Source: JAFDVN01 sp964472275 (GTDB taxonomy: Bacteria; Acidobacteriota; Holophagae; Holophagales; Holophagaceae). Taken from it: a stretch of DNA of 19,710 bases. The translations under genes and the position numbers were made by a program. The stretch is from positions 1 through 19,710 of the forward strand of contig CAYYJN010000038.1 in NCBI GenBank assembly GCA_964472275.1, in the 5' to 3' direction. The number at the start of each line of letters is the position of its first letter. The first letter of the stretch is position 1. The notes beneath the pieces were generated by a model. That model made no database searches, was not told the origin of the DNA, and worked only from the letters and a program-made list of their open reading frames with translations. Positions 1-6,323 of this stretch are shown here, one piece after another.

Positions 1-126
1 GAAGCGCACCCGCAGCGTGCCCATCCACAGCTTGAGCAGGTGCGCGCCCAGGAAGGGCACGAGGCGGAACTGAACCCAAGTGGAAAGCGGCGAGCCCAGG
101 GGCCGCCCGCGTTCCTTGATGTCCAC
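1..126 (-). CDS. Probable DUF374-type lysophospholipid acyltransferase family protein, N-terminal fragment
   Basis: An open frame runs off the left edge of the window on the minus strand; only its first 42 codons are present. The fragment contains a hydrophobic run (LVPFLGAHLLKLWMGTLRVRF) resembling the N-terminal membrane segment of DUF374/LPLAT-like proteins, which act on membrane lipids. The catalytic His-containing motif would lie outside the window, so the family call is tentative. The chosen start is a GTG at 126-124 with GGTGG five nucleotides upstream; a GTG at 135-133 is an alternative. It starts 18 nt after the hslO stop and is probably co-transcribed with it. Confidence 0.45.
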   Translation of the reverse strand, partial: MDIKERGRPLGSPLSTWVQFRLVPFLGAHLLKLWMGTLRVRF

Positions 127-144
127 GAGCGCCACCGGGACCGC

Positions 145-981
145 CTAGGACACGGCGCCGGGCAGATCCGCCCGGGTGATGGGGTAGACCTTGCCGCAGT
201 AATCGCAGCGCACCTCGATGGGGTCGCCTTCGCGGAAGAGGTCGTCCCGCTGCGCGCCGCTGAAGCCCGCGAGCGTGGCGACCAGGGTCTCCTTCTGGCA
301 GCGGCAGCGGTAATCCAGATCGGCGTCCGAAAGCACCGTCGCGCCCTTGCCTTGATTGATCCACTCCAAAAGGAATTCCGGCGTGCGCTCCCAGTTGGGC
401 ACCACTTCGAGCCCTTCCAGCGCGGCGACGAGGCGCTCCAGGCGCTCGGGCGGGCAATCGGGGAGCGGCTCCACCAGCAGGCCCCCGGCCACGCCGCTGT
501 CCTCTTCGCACCAGAGGGTGAGGCTCGCCTGCACCTGCTCCGATTGCTGGAGGTAGGCCTCCACCTGCTTGGCGAGATCGCCTTCGACGAGGTCGAGGTT
601 GCCCACATAGGGCGCGCCCTGGGCGTTGGAGCGCATCACCTGGAGCAGGCCCGGGCCGGAGACCCACGCGTGCTCGATGGGCTCCGCCGCCACATCCAGC
701 ACGCCCCGGAGCGTGCCGTCCGGCCAGGAATCCGCGACGACGGCCTTGGCGCGGCCCGAGCCTTTGAGCAGGATCTGGAGCCGCTCGTGAAACCCGCCGC
801 GGCTCTGGAGCAGCGCCACGGCCGCGAGATTCTCCGTGAGCGCGGCGCATGCGCCCGCCTCCAGGTGCGGATGGCTGCGCCGCACGCCGTCCCAGAGCGG
901 CGTGGCTTGGAGCGCGGCGAGGCGGATGTGGCGGTCTTCGGTAAGGGCCCGGAGGAGGCGGGCTTTGGGCGCGTCGTTCAT
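145..981 (-). CDS. hslO: Hsp33 redox-regulated molecular chaperone
   Basis: This 278-residue protein matches Hsp33, a cytoplasmic holdase chaperone activated by oxidative unfolding. The N-terminal alpha/beta domain covers about residues 1-215. The C-terminal zinc redox switch is clear: a CxC pair at Cys226/Cys228 (YRCRCQKE) and a CxxC pair at Cys259/Cys262 (VRCDYCGKVY), the four cysteines that bind zinc when reduced and form disulfides under peroxide or hypochlorite stress. Length is normal for the family. The ATG at 981 has GGAGG only one nucleotide upstream, an unusually close spacing. The gene is divergent from the rRNA methyltransferase gene, with 37 nt between the two start codons, and leads into the acyltransferase-like gene. 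Confidence 0.93.
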   Translation of the reverse strand: MNDAPKARLLRALTEDRHIRLAALQATPLWDGVRRSHPHLEAGACAALTENLAAVALLQSRGGFHERLQILLKGSGRAKAVVADSWPDGTLRGVLDVAAEPIEHAWVSGPGLLQVMRSNAQGAPYVGNLDLVEGDLAKQVEAYLQQSEQVQASLTLWCEEDSGVAGGLLVEPLPDCPPERLERLVAALEGLEVVPNWERTPEFLLEWINQGKGATVLSDADLDYRCRCQKETLVATLAGFSGAQRDDLFREGDPIEVRCDYCGKVYPITRADLPGAVS

Positions 982-1018
982 CCCTCCAGTTTAGACGGGG
1001 CCGTGAGAGTCTGAAGCC

Positions 1019-2293
1019 ATGGCCACTCCTTCCCGCCGCGCGGTGGCGCGGGCCCTCCACGCGGTCTTCGGCCGTTCTGAGCGTGTGCCCGAGCGCTGGG
1101 ACCAGAACCTTTCCGGGGCGGACGCGGCCCTGGCCCAAGCTCTGCTGGGCGCGTGCCTGCGCCGCTGGGGCGCCATGCGGGCCTGGGCGCGGCCCAAGCT
1201 GAAGGACCCCGCGCGCGGCCTGCCCATCGGGAGCCAGGTGGCGCTGGCCATCGGCCTCGCCCAGCTCGCGTGGCTCGAAGGCGTCGCGCCCCACGCCGCC
1301 GTGAACGAGGCGGTGGATTTGGCGGCGGATGGCGAGTTGGGCTTTCCCGTCCACAAGGGACTCGTGAACGCGTTGCTGCGCAAGGCCACGGCCGATCCGG
1401 GCGCGCTGCGGGCGGCACTGGAGACCCTGGCGGACGCGGACCGCACCGACTTCGTGGAGTGGATTCTCGAAGCGGCGCTGTCGCCCCGGAAGCAGGAGGC
1501 GAAGGCCTCGGAAGCCTGGGCGCGGCTCCGCCACCCGCCGCGACCGGCCTTCCGGGTTCTGCGCGGCGAAGCGCCCGAAGGGCTCGTCCCGGATCCTGGC
1601 CTTGTCGGCTGCTGGCGCCTGGAGCCGGGCGCGCCCTGGCCCATGGAGTGGCTCCGCGCGGGCGCGGGCATGGTGCAGGATGCGAGCTCCCAGGCCTTGA
1701 TGGCCTTTGAAGAAAGGACCCACCCCGTCCGCGTCCTCGACGCCTGCGCCGCGCCGGGGGGCAAGACGACCTCCCTCGCCCAGCGCTTCCCCGACGCCGC
1801 GCTCACGGCGCTGGAGCGCAGTCCCACGCGGGCCGCGCGGCTGCGGGAGAATCTCGCGGCGCGGCGCGTGAAGGCCGAGGTGGTGGAAGCGGACGCGGCG
1901 GAATGGCTTGGGGCGAACGACCAGGCCTTCGACCTCATCCTGCTGGACGCGCCGTGCAGCGGCAGCGGCACTTTGCAAAAACATCCCGAACTCGCGTGGA
2001 TCGGTGGGGAGCTGGACTTCCGCGATCTGGCGAAGCGCCAGCGGGCCTTGCTGGAAGCGGCCTGGCCGCGGCTCGCGGCGGGGGGGCTGCTTCTCTACGC
2101 CGTCTGCTCCTGGCTTCCCGAAGAAGGGCTCGGGCATCGCGAAGCCTTTGTGAAGACCCATTCGGACGCGCGCTTCGCCGCGATCTGGGAGCCGCGCTTC
2201 GGTCTGGATGACGCGCCGTCCAGCGTGTTCCTGCCGGATCCGCTGACCTGGGAAGGGGAGGGCTTCCAGGCCTTCGCGCTTCGGAAGGCCTGA
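1019..2293 (+). CDS. rsmB: 16S rRNA (cytosine-C5)-methyltransferase, RsmB/Sun family
   Basis: The 424-residue protein has the two-part layout of RsmB: an N-terminal NusB-like helical RNA-binding domain (about 1-140, with the typical AVNEAVDLA... HKGLVNALLRK pattern) and a C-terminal Rossmann methyltransferase domain. The SAM-binding motif DACAAPGGKT is at 241-250. The two m5C cysteines are present: Cys313 in DAPCSG (motif IV, product release) and Cys363 in YAVCSW (motif VI, nucleophile). The motif VI context is YAVCS rather than the common YxTCS, a conservative change. RsmB methylates C967 of E. coli 16S rRNA; this target is inferred from the family, and related RsmF/NSUN enzymes lack the NusB part. 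No strong ribosome-binding site precedes the ATG. Confidence 0.88.
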   Translation: MATPSRRAVARALHAVFGRSERVPERWDQNLSGADAALAQALLGACLRRWGAMRAWARPKLKDPARGLPIGSQVALAIGLAQLAWLEGVAPHAAVNEAVDLAADGELGFPVHKGLVNALLRKATADPGALRAALETLADADRTDFVEWILEAALSPRKQEAKASEAWARLRHPPRPAFRVLRGEAPEGLVPDPGLVGCWRLEPGAPWPMEWLRAGAGMVQDASSQALMAFEERTHPVRVLDACAAPGGKTTSLAQRFPDAALTALERSPTRAARLRENLAARRVKAEVVEADAAEWLGANDQAFDLILLDAPCSGSGTLQKHPELAWIGGELDFRDLAKRQRALLEAAWPRLAAGGLLLYAVCSWLPEEGLGHREAFVKTHSDARFAAIWEPRFGLDDAPSSVFLPDPLTWEGEGFQAFALRKA

Positions 2294-2334
2294 GCCTCGC
2301 GCCGCGGGGTATCATCGGGCATCCCGGAGGATCC

Positions 2335-3981
2335 ATGCGCACCTTCGCCGCGGCCCTGGCCGCCCTCAGCCTCGCCGCTCCGATGGCCACCCCGCTCGCG
2401 GCGCAAGCGCGGCCCGCGAGCGCGGTCCCGAAGGTGTCCGAGGCGGCCATCCGCGCGCACCTCGCCTTCCTCTCGGACGATCTTCTGGAAGGGCGCGGGA
2501 CGGGCCAGCGGGGCGGCGCCCTCACCATGCTCTACCTGCGCACCGAGCTCGCCCGCATGGGCCTGAAGCCCGCCAATCACGGCTCCTACCTGCAACCGGT
2601 GCAGATCGCCGGGGTGCGCACCGATCGCGCCGCGACGAAACTGGAATTCACCGGCGGCGCGGAGCCGGTGTCCTTCACCTACGGTCCCGAGATGGTGGTG
2701 GGCACGGGCACGACGAAGGGCGACATCGCCTTCGACGCGCCCCTCGTCTTCGTGGGCTACGGCATCAGCGCGCCCGGCGAGAAGTGGGACGACTACAAGG
2801 GACTCGACTGCAAGGGCAAGCTCCTCGTGATGATGGTCAACGATCCGCAGCCGACGGCGGCGGAACCGAACCGCTTCGGCGGCAAGAGCCTCACCTACTT
2901 CGGGCGTTGGACCTACAAGTACGAAGAGGCCGCCCGGCGCGGCGCCGCGGGCGTCATCCTCATCCACACGGATGCCTCGGCCACCTATCCCTGGAGCGTC
3001 GTGGAGAACAGCAACGGCGGCGAGCGCTTCCAGCTCACCGGCACGGGCGAAGCCCAGAACGGCATCCAGGGCTGGATCACCAACGCCTCGGCGGAGCGGC
3101 TCTTCAAGGCCGCGGGCCTGGATCTGGACGCGCTTCGCGCCAAGGCCGAGACGCGCGACTTCCATCCCGTGCCGATGAATGTGCGGATGAAGGGCGACCT
3201 GGTGAGCCAGGTGCGGATCATTGACCAGGCCAATGTGGCGGGCCTCGTCCCCGGCACCGATCCCAAGCTGAAGAGCGAAGTCGTGATCTACACCGCCCAC
3301 TGGGACCACCTGGGCATGGACCCCGCGCTCATCAAGGCGGGCAAGGATGGCATCTACAACGGCGCGGTGGACAACGGCACCGGCACCGCGACCGTGCTCG
3401 CCATGGCCGAGGCGGCGGTGAAGCGTCCGGCGAAGCGGAGCCAGATGTTCCTCTTCGTCTGCGCCGAAGAGCAGGGCCTTCTCGGCTCGGCGGCCTACGC
3501 CGCGCACCCGCTGTGGCCCGCGGACAAGACCGCCTGCGATCTGAACCTGGACGCCATCAACTGGGTCGGCCCCACCCGCGACATCGGCTTGCCTGGCTCG
3601 GAGCGCACGACGCTCGGAGCCACCGGCGCGCAGGTGGCGAAGGCCATGGGCCTGAAGGTGGCCAAGGAGCAGCCCGACATCGGCGGCGGCTATTTCCGCA
3701 GCGATCACTTCAGCTTCGCCAAGGCCGGCATCCCCGCGTTCTCCATCGAGAGCGGCAGCGATTTCCTCGGCGACACCAAGGCTCAGAAGGCGAAGAACGA
3801 CAGCTACGATCAGCGCTACCACCAGCCCAGCGATGAATACGATCCCGCCTGGGATCTGGGCGGCACCGCGCAGATGGGCCAGTTCACGCTGGATCTCGGT
3901 TACGCCGTGGCCGACGCGGCGACCCTGCCCGCGTGGAAGGCGGGCGATCCCTTCGGCGCCGCCCGCGCGAAAGGCAAGTGA
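2335..3981 (+). CDS. Secreted M28-family zinc metallopeptidase with inserted PA domain
   Basis: The 548-residue protein begins with a clear signal peptide (about 1-25, ending PLAAQA) and is probably periplasmic or secreted. The two-zinc M28 site is complete: His322 in AHWDH, bridging Asp346 in AVDNGTG, catalytic Glu378 and zinc-ligand Glu379 in CAEEQG, Asp406 in NLDAI, and His458 in SDHFSF. A PA (protease-associated) domain lies between the N-terminal part and the catalytic core (about 120-260). M28 enzymes are aminopeptidases or carboxypeptidases that release residues from peptides; the substrate here cannot be told. The ATG at 2335 has GGAGG at 2326-2330. Its stop overlaps the next gene's ATG by one base. 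Confidence 0.9.
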   Translation: MRTFAAALAALSLAAPMATPLAAQARPASAVPKVSEAAIRAHLAFLSDDLLEGRGTGQRGGALTMLYLRTELARMGLKPANHGSYLQPVQIAGVRTDRAATKLEFTGGAEPVSFTYGPEMVVGTGTTKGDIAFDAPLVFVGYGISAPGEKWDDYKGLDCKGKLLVMMVNDPQPTAAEPNRFGGKSLTYFGRWTYKYEEAARRGAAGVILIHTDASATYPWSVVENSNGGERFQLTGTGEAQNGIQGWITNASAERLFKAAGLDLDALRAKAETRDFHPVPMNVRMKGDLVSQVRIIDQANVAGLVPGTDPKLKSEVVIYTAHWDHLGMDPALIKAGKDGIYNGAVDNGTGTATVLAMAEAAVKRPAKRSQMFLFVCAEEQGLLGSAAYAAHPLWPADKTACDLNLDAINWVGPTRDIGLPGSERTTLGATGAQVAKAMGLKVAKEQPDIGGGYFRSDHFSFAKAGIPAFSIESGSDFLGDTKAQKAKNDSYDQRYHQPSDEYDPAWDLGGTAQMGQFTLDLGYAVADAATLPAWKAGDPFGAARAKGK

Positions 3982-4322
3982 TGGCCTGTCCCCAATGCGG
4001 CTCTGAAATCCTCGGCTCCGTCGCGGACCACTACCTGCAGGAAGTCCGCAAGCCCGGCGCGGACCCGCGCGAGCTGGACCCGCTCGCCCCCCCTTCCCGC
4101 AAGGCGGTGCTGCACGGCGTCATCTTCGGCTTCCTCGTCTGGATCGGCGTGCTCGCGCCCTTCTTCGCGCCGGAAGGGACCATGCTCCGCACCAGCGTGC
4201 CCATCTGGATCCTCGCGGTGATCTGGGCGCCGCTCTTCTGGCGCGGACGCATCCACGATCGGAAAGCGCAGGCCGCCTACCGCGCCCGCCGCTACTGCTC
4301 GAACTGCGGCTGGCACGAGTAG
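3981..4322 (+). CDS. Small zinc-ribbon, two-helix membrane protein of unknown function
   Basis: I do not recognise a named family for this 113-residue protein. It opens with a CPQCG knuckle (Cys3, Cys6) and closes with a CSNCG knuckle six residues before the end, so the two CxxC pairs could form one zinc ribbon on the cytoplasmic face. Between them are two hydrophobic helices (about residues 42-62 and 70-88) separated by a short loop, giving a hairpin with both ends on the same side. The ATG at 3981 shares one base with the peptidase stop (tgATG), which supports translational coupling. An in-frame ATG further upstream at 3933 lies within the peptidase gene and would add an Arg-rich stretch, so I rejected it. 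It converges with arsC, with a single base between the stop codons. Confidence 0.72.
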   Translation: MACPQCGSEILGSVADHYLQEVRKPGADPRELDPLAPPSRKAVLHGVIFGFLVWIGVLAPFFAPEGTMLRTSVPIWILAVIWAPLFWRGRIHDRKAQAAYRARRYCSNCGWHE

Positions 4323-4323
4323 G

Positions 4324-4722
4324 TCAGCTCCAGCCTTGATCGGCGACGAAGGCCTCGACCTTCGCGCGCACTGTGTCACGAATGGCGCGGACGGCTTCCA
4401 GTTCCTGTCCGTGCGGATCGGGGAAGGGCCAGTCCTGGCGGGCCATGCCGGGCACGACGGGGCAGTCCTCGCCACATCCCATCGTGATGAGCCAGGTCGC
4501 GCTCTCCGCCCGTTCCGCCGTGAGCGGCATGGGCACGGCATTCGAAAGGTCCAGGCCCGCTTCGCGCATCACCATCACGACTTCGGGATGCACCCGCGCG
4601 GCAGGCCGCGTCCCGGCCGAAATCGCCCGGGCTTTGGCGGGGTCGGCGAGCGCGTTGAAGAAGGCCGCGGCCATCTGGGAGCGCCCCGCGTTCTGGACAC
4701 AGGCGAAGAGGATGGTTTTCAA
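4324..4722 (-). CDS. arsC: Arsenate reductase, low-molecular-weight phosphatase-like (thioredoxin-coupled type)
   Basis: This 132-residue protein reduces arsenate to arsenite in the cytoplasm. It has the LMW-phosphatase P-loop CVQNAGRS with nucleophile Cys8, and a second cysteine pair, Cys83 and Cys87, in MGCGEDCP, corresponding to Cys82/Cys89 of the S. aureus pI258 enzyme that relay the disulfide to thioredoxin. The conserved acid of the late DP motif is Asp102 (FPDP). Translation probably starts at a TTG (4722-4720): it overlaps the aquaporin stop as TTGA, has GGAG seven nucleotides upstream, and gives the expected KTILFACVQN start. It is last in the ars operon, consistent with arsenite made here leaving through the neighbouring channel. 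Confidence 0.93.
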   Translation of the reverse strand: MKTILFACVQNAGRSQMAAAFFNALADPAKARAISAGTRPAARVHPEVVMVMREAGLDLSNAVPMPLTAERAESATWLITMGCGEDCPVVPGMARQDWPFPDPHGQELEAVRAIRDTVRAKVEAFVADQGWS

Positions 4723-5402
4723 GGGGTCTCCACCGAGTGGTGTTTGAAGAGCCACTGGGCAAAGCCGGTGGCGAGGATGGCTGCGGCCAGTTCCACCGCC
4801 ATGAAGGCGGGCGCGTCCATGGGGCGGATGCCAGCGAAAGTCTCGGTGAAACTCCGCGCCAGTGTGAGCGCGGGGTTCGTGAAGAAAGTCGAGGCCGTGA
4901 ACCAGTAGCCGCCCGTCACGAGCGCGGCGACGGCGAAGGGTGTCCTCCGCGCGTCCAGGCGGTCTAGGAGCAGAATCACGATGACGAGTCCGAAGGTTCC
5001 GATGGCCTCGCTGAACAGGTGAGGTCCGCTGTTTCGGGAATGAGTCGAGGTCTGGAACAGGCGCAGACCGAACATGGCGTGGGTGGCGAACACGCCGAGC
5101 AGCGTTCCGAGCGTCTGAGCGAGCGCGTACGCGCCCGCGTGGGCGCGGCGGAGTTTCCCGGTGAGCTGAAAGGCGAGGCTCACGGCCGGGTTGAAGTGCG
5201 CACCGGAGACGGGGCCGAAGGCGAGGATGAGCGCGAGCAGGCCCGCGCCCGTCGCCAACGCGTTGGCGAGGAGCGCGAGACCGTCGTTGCCGCCGAAGAG
5301 GCGCTGGGCCATGATCCCGGACCCCACCACCGTGGCGGCGAGCAGGGCCGAACCCAGCGCTTCCGACGCGAGGCGGCGTTTCAGGTCGAAGGGGCGGATC
5401 AC
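4719..5402 (-). CDS. aqpS: AqpS-type major intrinsic protein (arsenite channel)
   Basis: A 227-residue MIP-family channel with six hydrophobic segments and both half-helix signatures: NPA at 71-73 (GAHFNPAVSL) and NPA at 176-178 (FTNPALTLARS). In water-selective aquaporins the second NPA is followed directly by the selectivity-filter Arg; here Leu179 takes that place, a widening seen in AqpS proteins of arsenic operons. In Sinorhizobium meliloti AqpS substitutes for an arsenite pump by letting arsenite flow out down its gradient. That role is inferred here from the arsR-arsI-aqpS-arsC order. The GTG start at 5402 overlaps the arsI stop (GTGA). AqpZ or GlpF function is a less likely alternative. 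Confidence 0.88.
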   Translation of the reverse strand: MIRPFDLKRRLASEALGSALLAATVVGSGIMAQRLFGGNDGLALLANALATGAGLLALILAFGPVSGAHFNPAVSLAFQLTGKLRRAHAGAYALAQTLGTLLGVFATHAMFGLRLFQTSTHSRNSGPHLFSEAIGTFGLVIVILLLDRLDARRTPFAVAALVTGGYWFTASTFFTNPALTLARSFTETFAGIRPMDAPAFMAVELAAAILATGFAQWLFKHHSVETP

Positions 5403-5890
5403 GCGGAACAGCCGCAGACGCCGGTTTCGGCCTTCGTCGTGACGCAGGCCACCGCCGTGGAGCAGGAAGCGGGCGCGGCGTCCACGCAGCAGGCGCCGTC
5501 ATTTCCCTTCATGCGGTCCGCATCCTCCAGCACGACGAAGACCTCCCAGCGGTTGCCGTCCGGATCCACGGTCCAGACCTTGTCCTGCTTGGCGTAGCAG
5601 CAGGTCGTGCCCGTCTCGACGAGGTCGAGGAGGCCTTCCGCCTGGAGTCGCATCCGCGCGGCTTCCACGGCGGCGGAGGAATCCACCTGAACGCCGAAGT
5701 GATTCACATTGCGGCCTGAAGGCGCGTGTTCCACGAGCGCGAGGTTGAGCGCGGGGGAGATTAGGTCGAATTTGGCGTAGCCGGGACGCCGCTTGAGCGG
5801 CTCCGCGCCGAAGAACCGCTCATAGAAGGCCACGGAGGCTTCGAGGTCGGAAACATCGAGCGAGACATGGGGTTTGAGGATGCCGTGCAT
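5399..5890 (-). CDS. arsI: ArsI/CadI-family dioxygenase (C-As lyase) with Cys-rich tail
   Basis: This 163-residue vicinal-oxygen-chelate protein matches ArsI, an Fe(II) dioxygenase that splits the C-As bond of trivalent organoarsenicals such as methylarsenite, releasing arsenite. The expected metal triad is visible: His8 (KPHVSL), His64 (NHFGVQV) and Glu116 (RWEVFV). The substrate-binding vicinal cysteines Cys97-Cys98 lie in TTCCYAKQDKVW. After about residue 130 comes a tail with six cysteines (134, 135, 143, 149, 159, 161), longer than the short CC ending I recall for characterised ArsI. The ATG at 5890 has AGGAG at 5896-5900; more upstream in-frame starts would overlap arsR. CadI, a close relative, is the alternative name. 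Confidence 0.9.
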   Translation of the reverse strand: MHGILKPHVSLDVSDLEASVAFYERFFGAEPLKRRPGYAKFDLISPALNLALVEHAPSGRNVNHFGVQVDSSAAVEAARMRLQAEGLLDLVETGTTCCYAKQDKVWTVDPDGNRWEVFVVLEDADRMKGNDGACCVDAAPASCSTAVACVTTKAETGVCGCSA

Positions 5891-5895
5891 GGGAT

Positions 5896-5909
5896 CTCCT
5901 TGATTCGAT
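5896..5909 (-). promoter_or_regulatory. arsI ribosome-binding site with abutting ArsR-like half-site
   Basis: On the minus strand, ATCGAATCA (5909-5901) runs straight into AGGAG (5900-5896), five nucleotides before the arsI ATG. The same nine bases occur twice in the leader upstream of arsR (there on the plus strand). This could be an internal operator or just a chance repeat; the Shine-Dalgarno element itself is clear. Confidence 0.45.
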
Positions 5910-5937
5910 GGATGTGGAAATAGTGAATGAAAAAAAC

Positions 5938-6243
5938 TCAACAACAGCTCTTGCCGCCGCCGCAGCAATCCTCCCAGAGGTAATCGGTGAGCTTCCTCAG
6001 CTCCGCGAAATCGGCGCGATACCGGATGAAGGTGCCCTCCTTCTCCGGAATCAGGAGGCCGGTGGAGGCGAGCGTGTCCAGGTGATGGCTGAGGGTGCTG
6101 GCAGGAATCTTCAACACGGCCTGGATCTCCCCGGCGGGCGTCCCCGCCGGGTCGCCGCGCACCACGAGCCGGAGGACGCCCAGGCGGGAGGGATGCCCCA
6201 GGGCCTTCATCCGCTCCGCCTGCTTGTCCACCTGTCGGGCCAC
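5938..6243 (-). CDS. arsR: ArsR-family metalloregulator with C-terminal cysteine pairs
   Basis: A 101-residue winged-helix repressor, first gene of the ars operon. The recognition-helix region is IPASTLSHHLDTL (about 47-59), followed by a beta-wing with KEGTFIRYR. The classic ELCVCDL arsenite site of plasmid R773 ArsR is absent. Instead the C-terminus carries Cys93-Cys94 and Cys100-Cys101 (DCCGGGKSCC), similar in placement to the Cys95/96/102 site of Acidithiobacillus ferrooxidans ArsR. Arsenite binding there is expected to release the repressor from DNA. The GTG start at 6243 is supported by AGGAGG at 6250-6255, six bases upstream. The arsI gene starts 47 nt after the stop. Confidence 0.92.
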   Translation of the reverse strand: MARQVDKQAERMKALGHPSRLGVLRLVVRGDPAGTPAGEIQAVLKIPASTLSHHLDTLASTGLLIPEKEGTFIRYRADFAELRKLTDYLWEDCCGGGKSCC

Positions 6244-6260
6244 GGTCGGCCTCCTGAACC

Positions 6261-6282
6261 TGATTCTAGGAATATCGAATCA
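6261..6282. promoter_or_regulatory. Candidate ArsR operator (imperfect dyad)
   Basis: Two inverted half-sites, TGATTCTA (6261-6268) and TCGAATCA (6275-6282), are separated by six bases and match at seven of eight positions. The dyad lies 18 bases upstream of the arsR GTG, just before its Shine-Dalgarno sequence, in a locally AT-rich leader quite unlike the flanking genes. This is the usual place for autoregulation by ArsR. Binding is inferred. Confidence 0.55.
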
Positions 6283-6291
6283 GGGCGCAAG

Positions 6292-6302
6292 CGAATAATT
6301 CG
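6292..6302. promoter_or_regulatory. Second palindrome in the arsR leader
   Basis: CGAATAATTCG is a perfect 11-base palindrome with one central base. It shares the CGAAT/ATTCG core with the neighbouring operator-like dyad and may be an accessory ArsR site or lie within the promoter. No confident -35/-10 pair could be assigned. Confidence 0.35.
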
Positions 6303-6304
6303 AC

Positions 6305-6323
6305 AAAGATCGAATCAATCTTT
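6305..6323. repeat. Inverted repeat over the metallophosphoesterase stop codon
   Basis: AAAGAT (6305-6310) and ATCTTT (6318-6323) flank seven bases containing a further copy of the ATCGAATCA motif (6309-6317). The repeat spans the stop codon (6315-6317) of the metallophosphoesterase gene. It might act as a weak terminator or as a third regulator half-site; the stem is short and AT-rich, so either reading is uncertain. Confidence 0.3.

Noticed and set aside
2095..3822. 575-codon minus-strand open frame opposite the M28 peptidase
   Set aside because: The plus strand carries a signal peptide and all zinc ligands; the antisense frame has no recognisable content.
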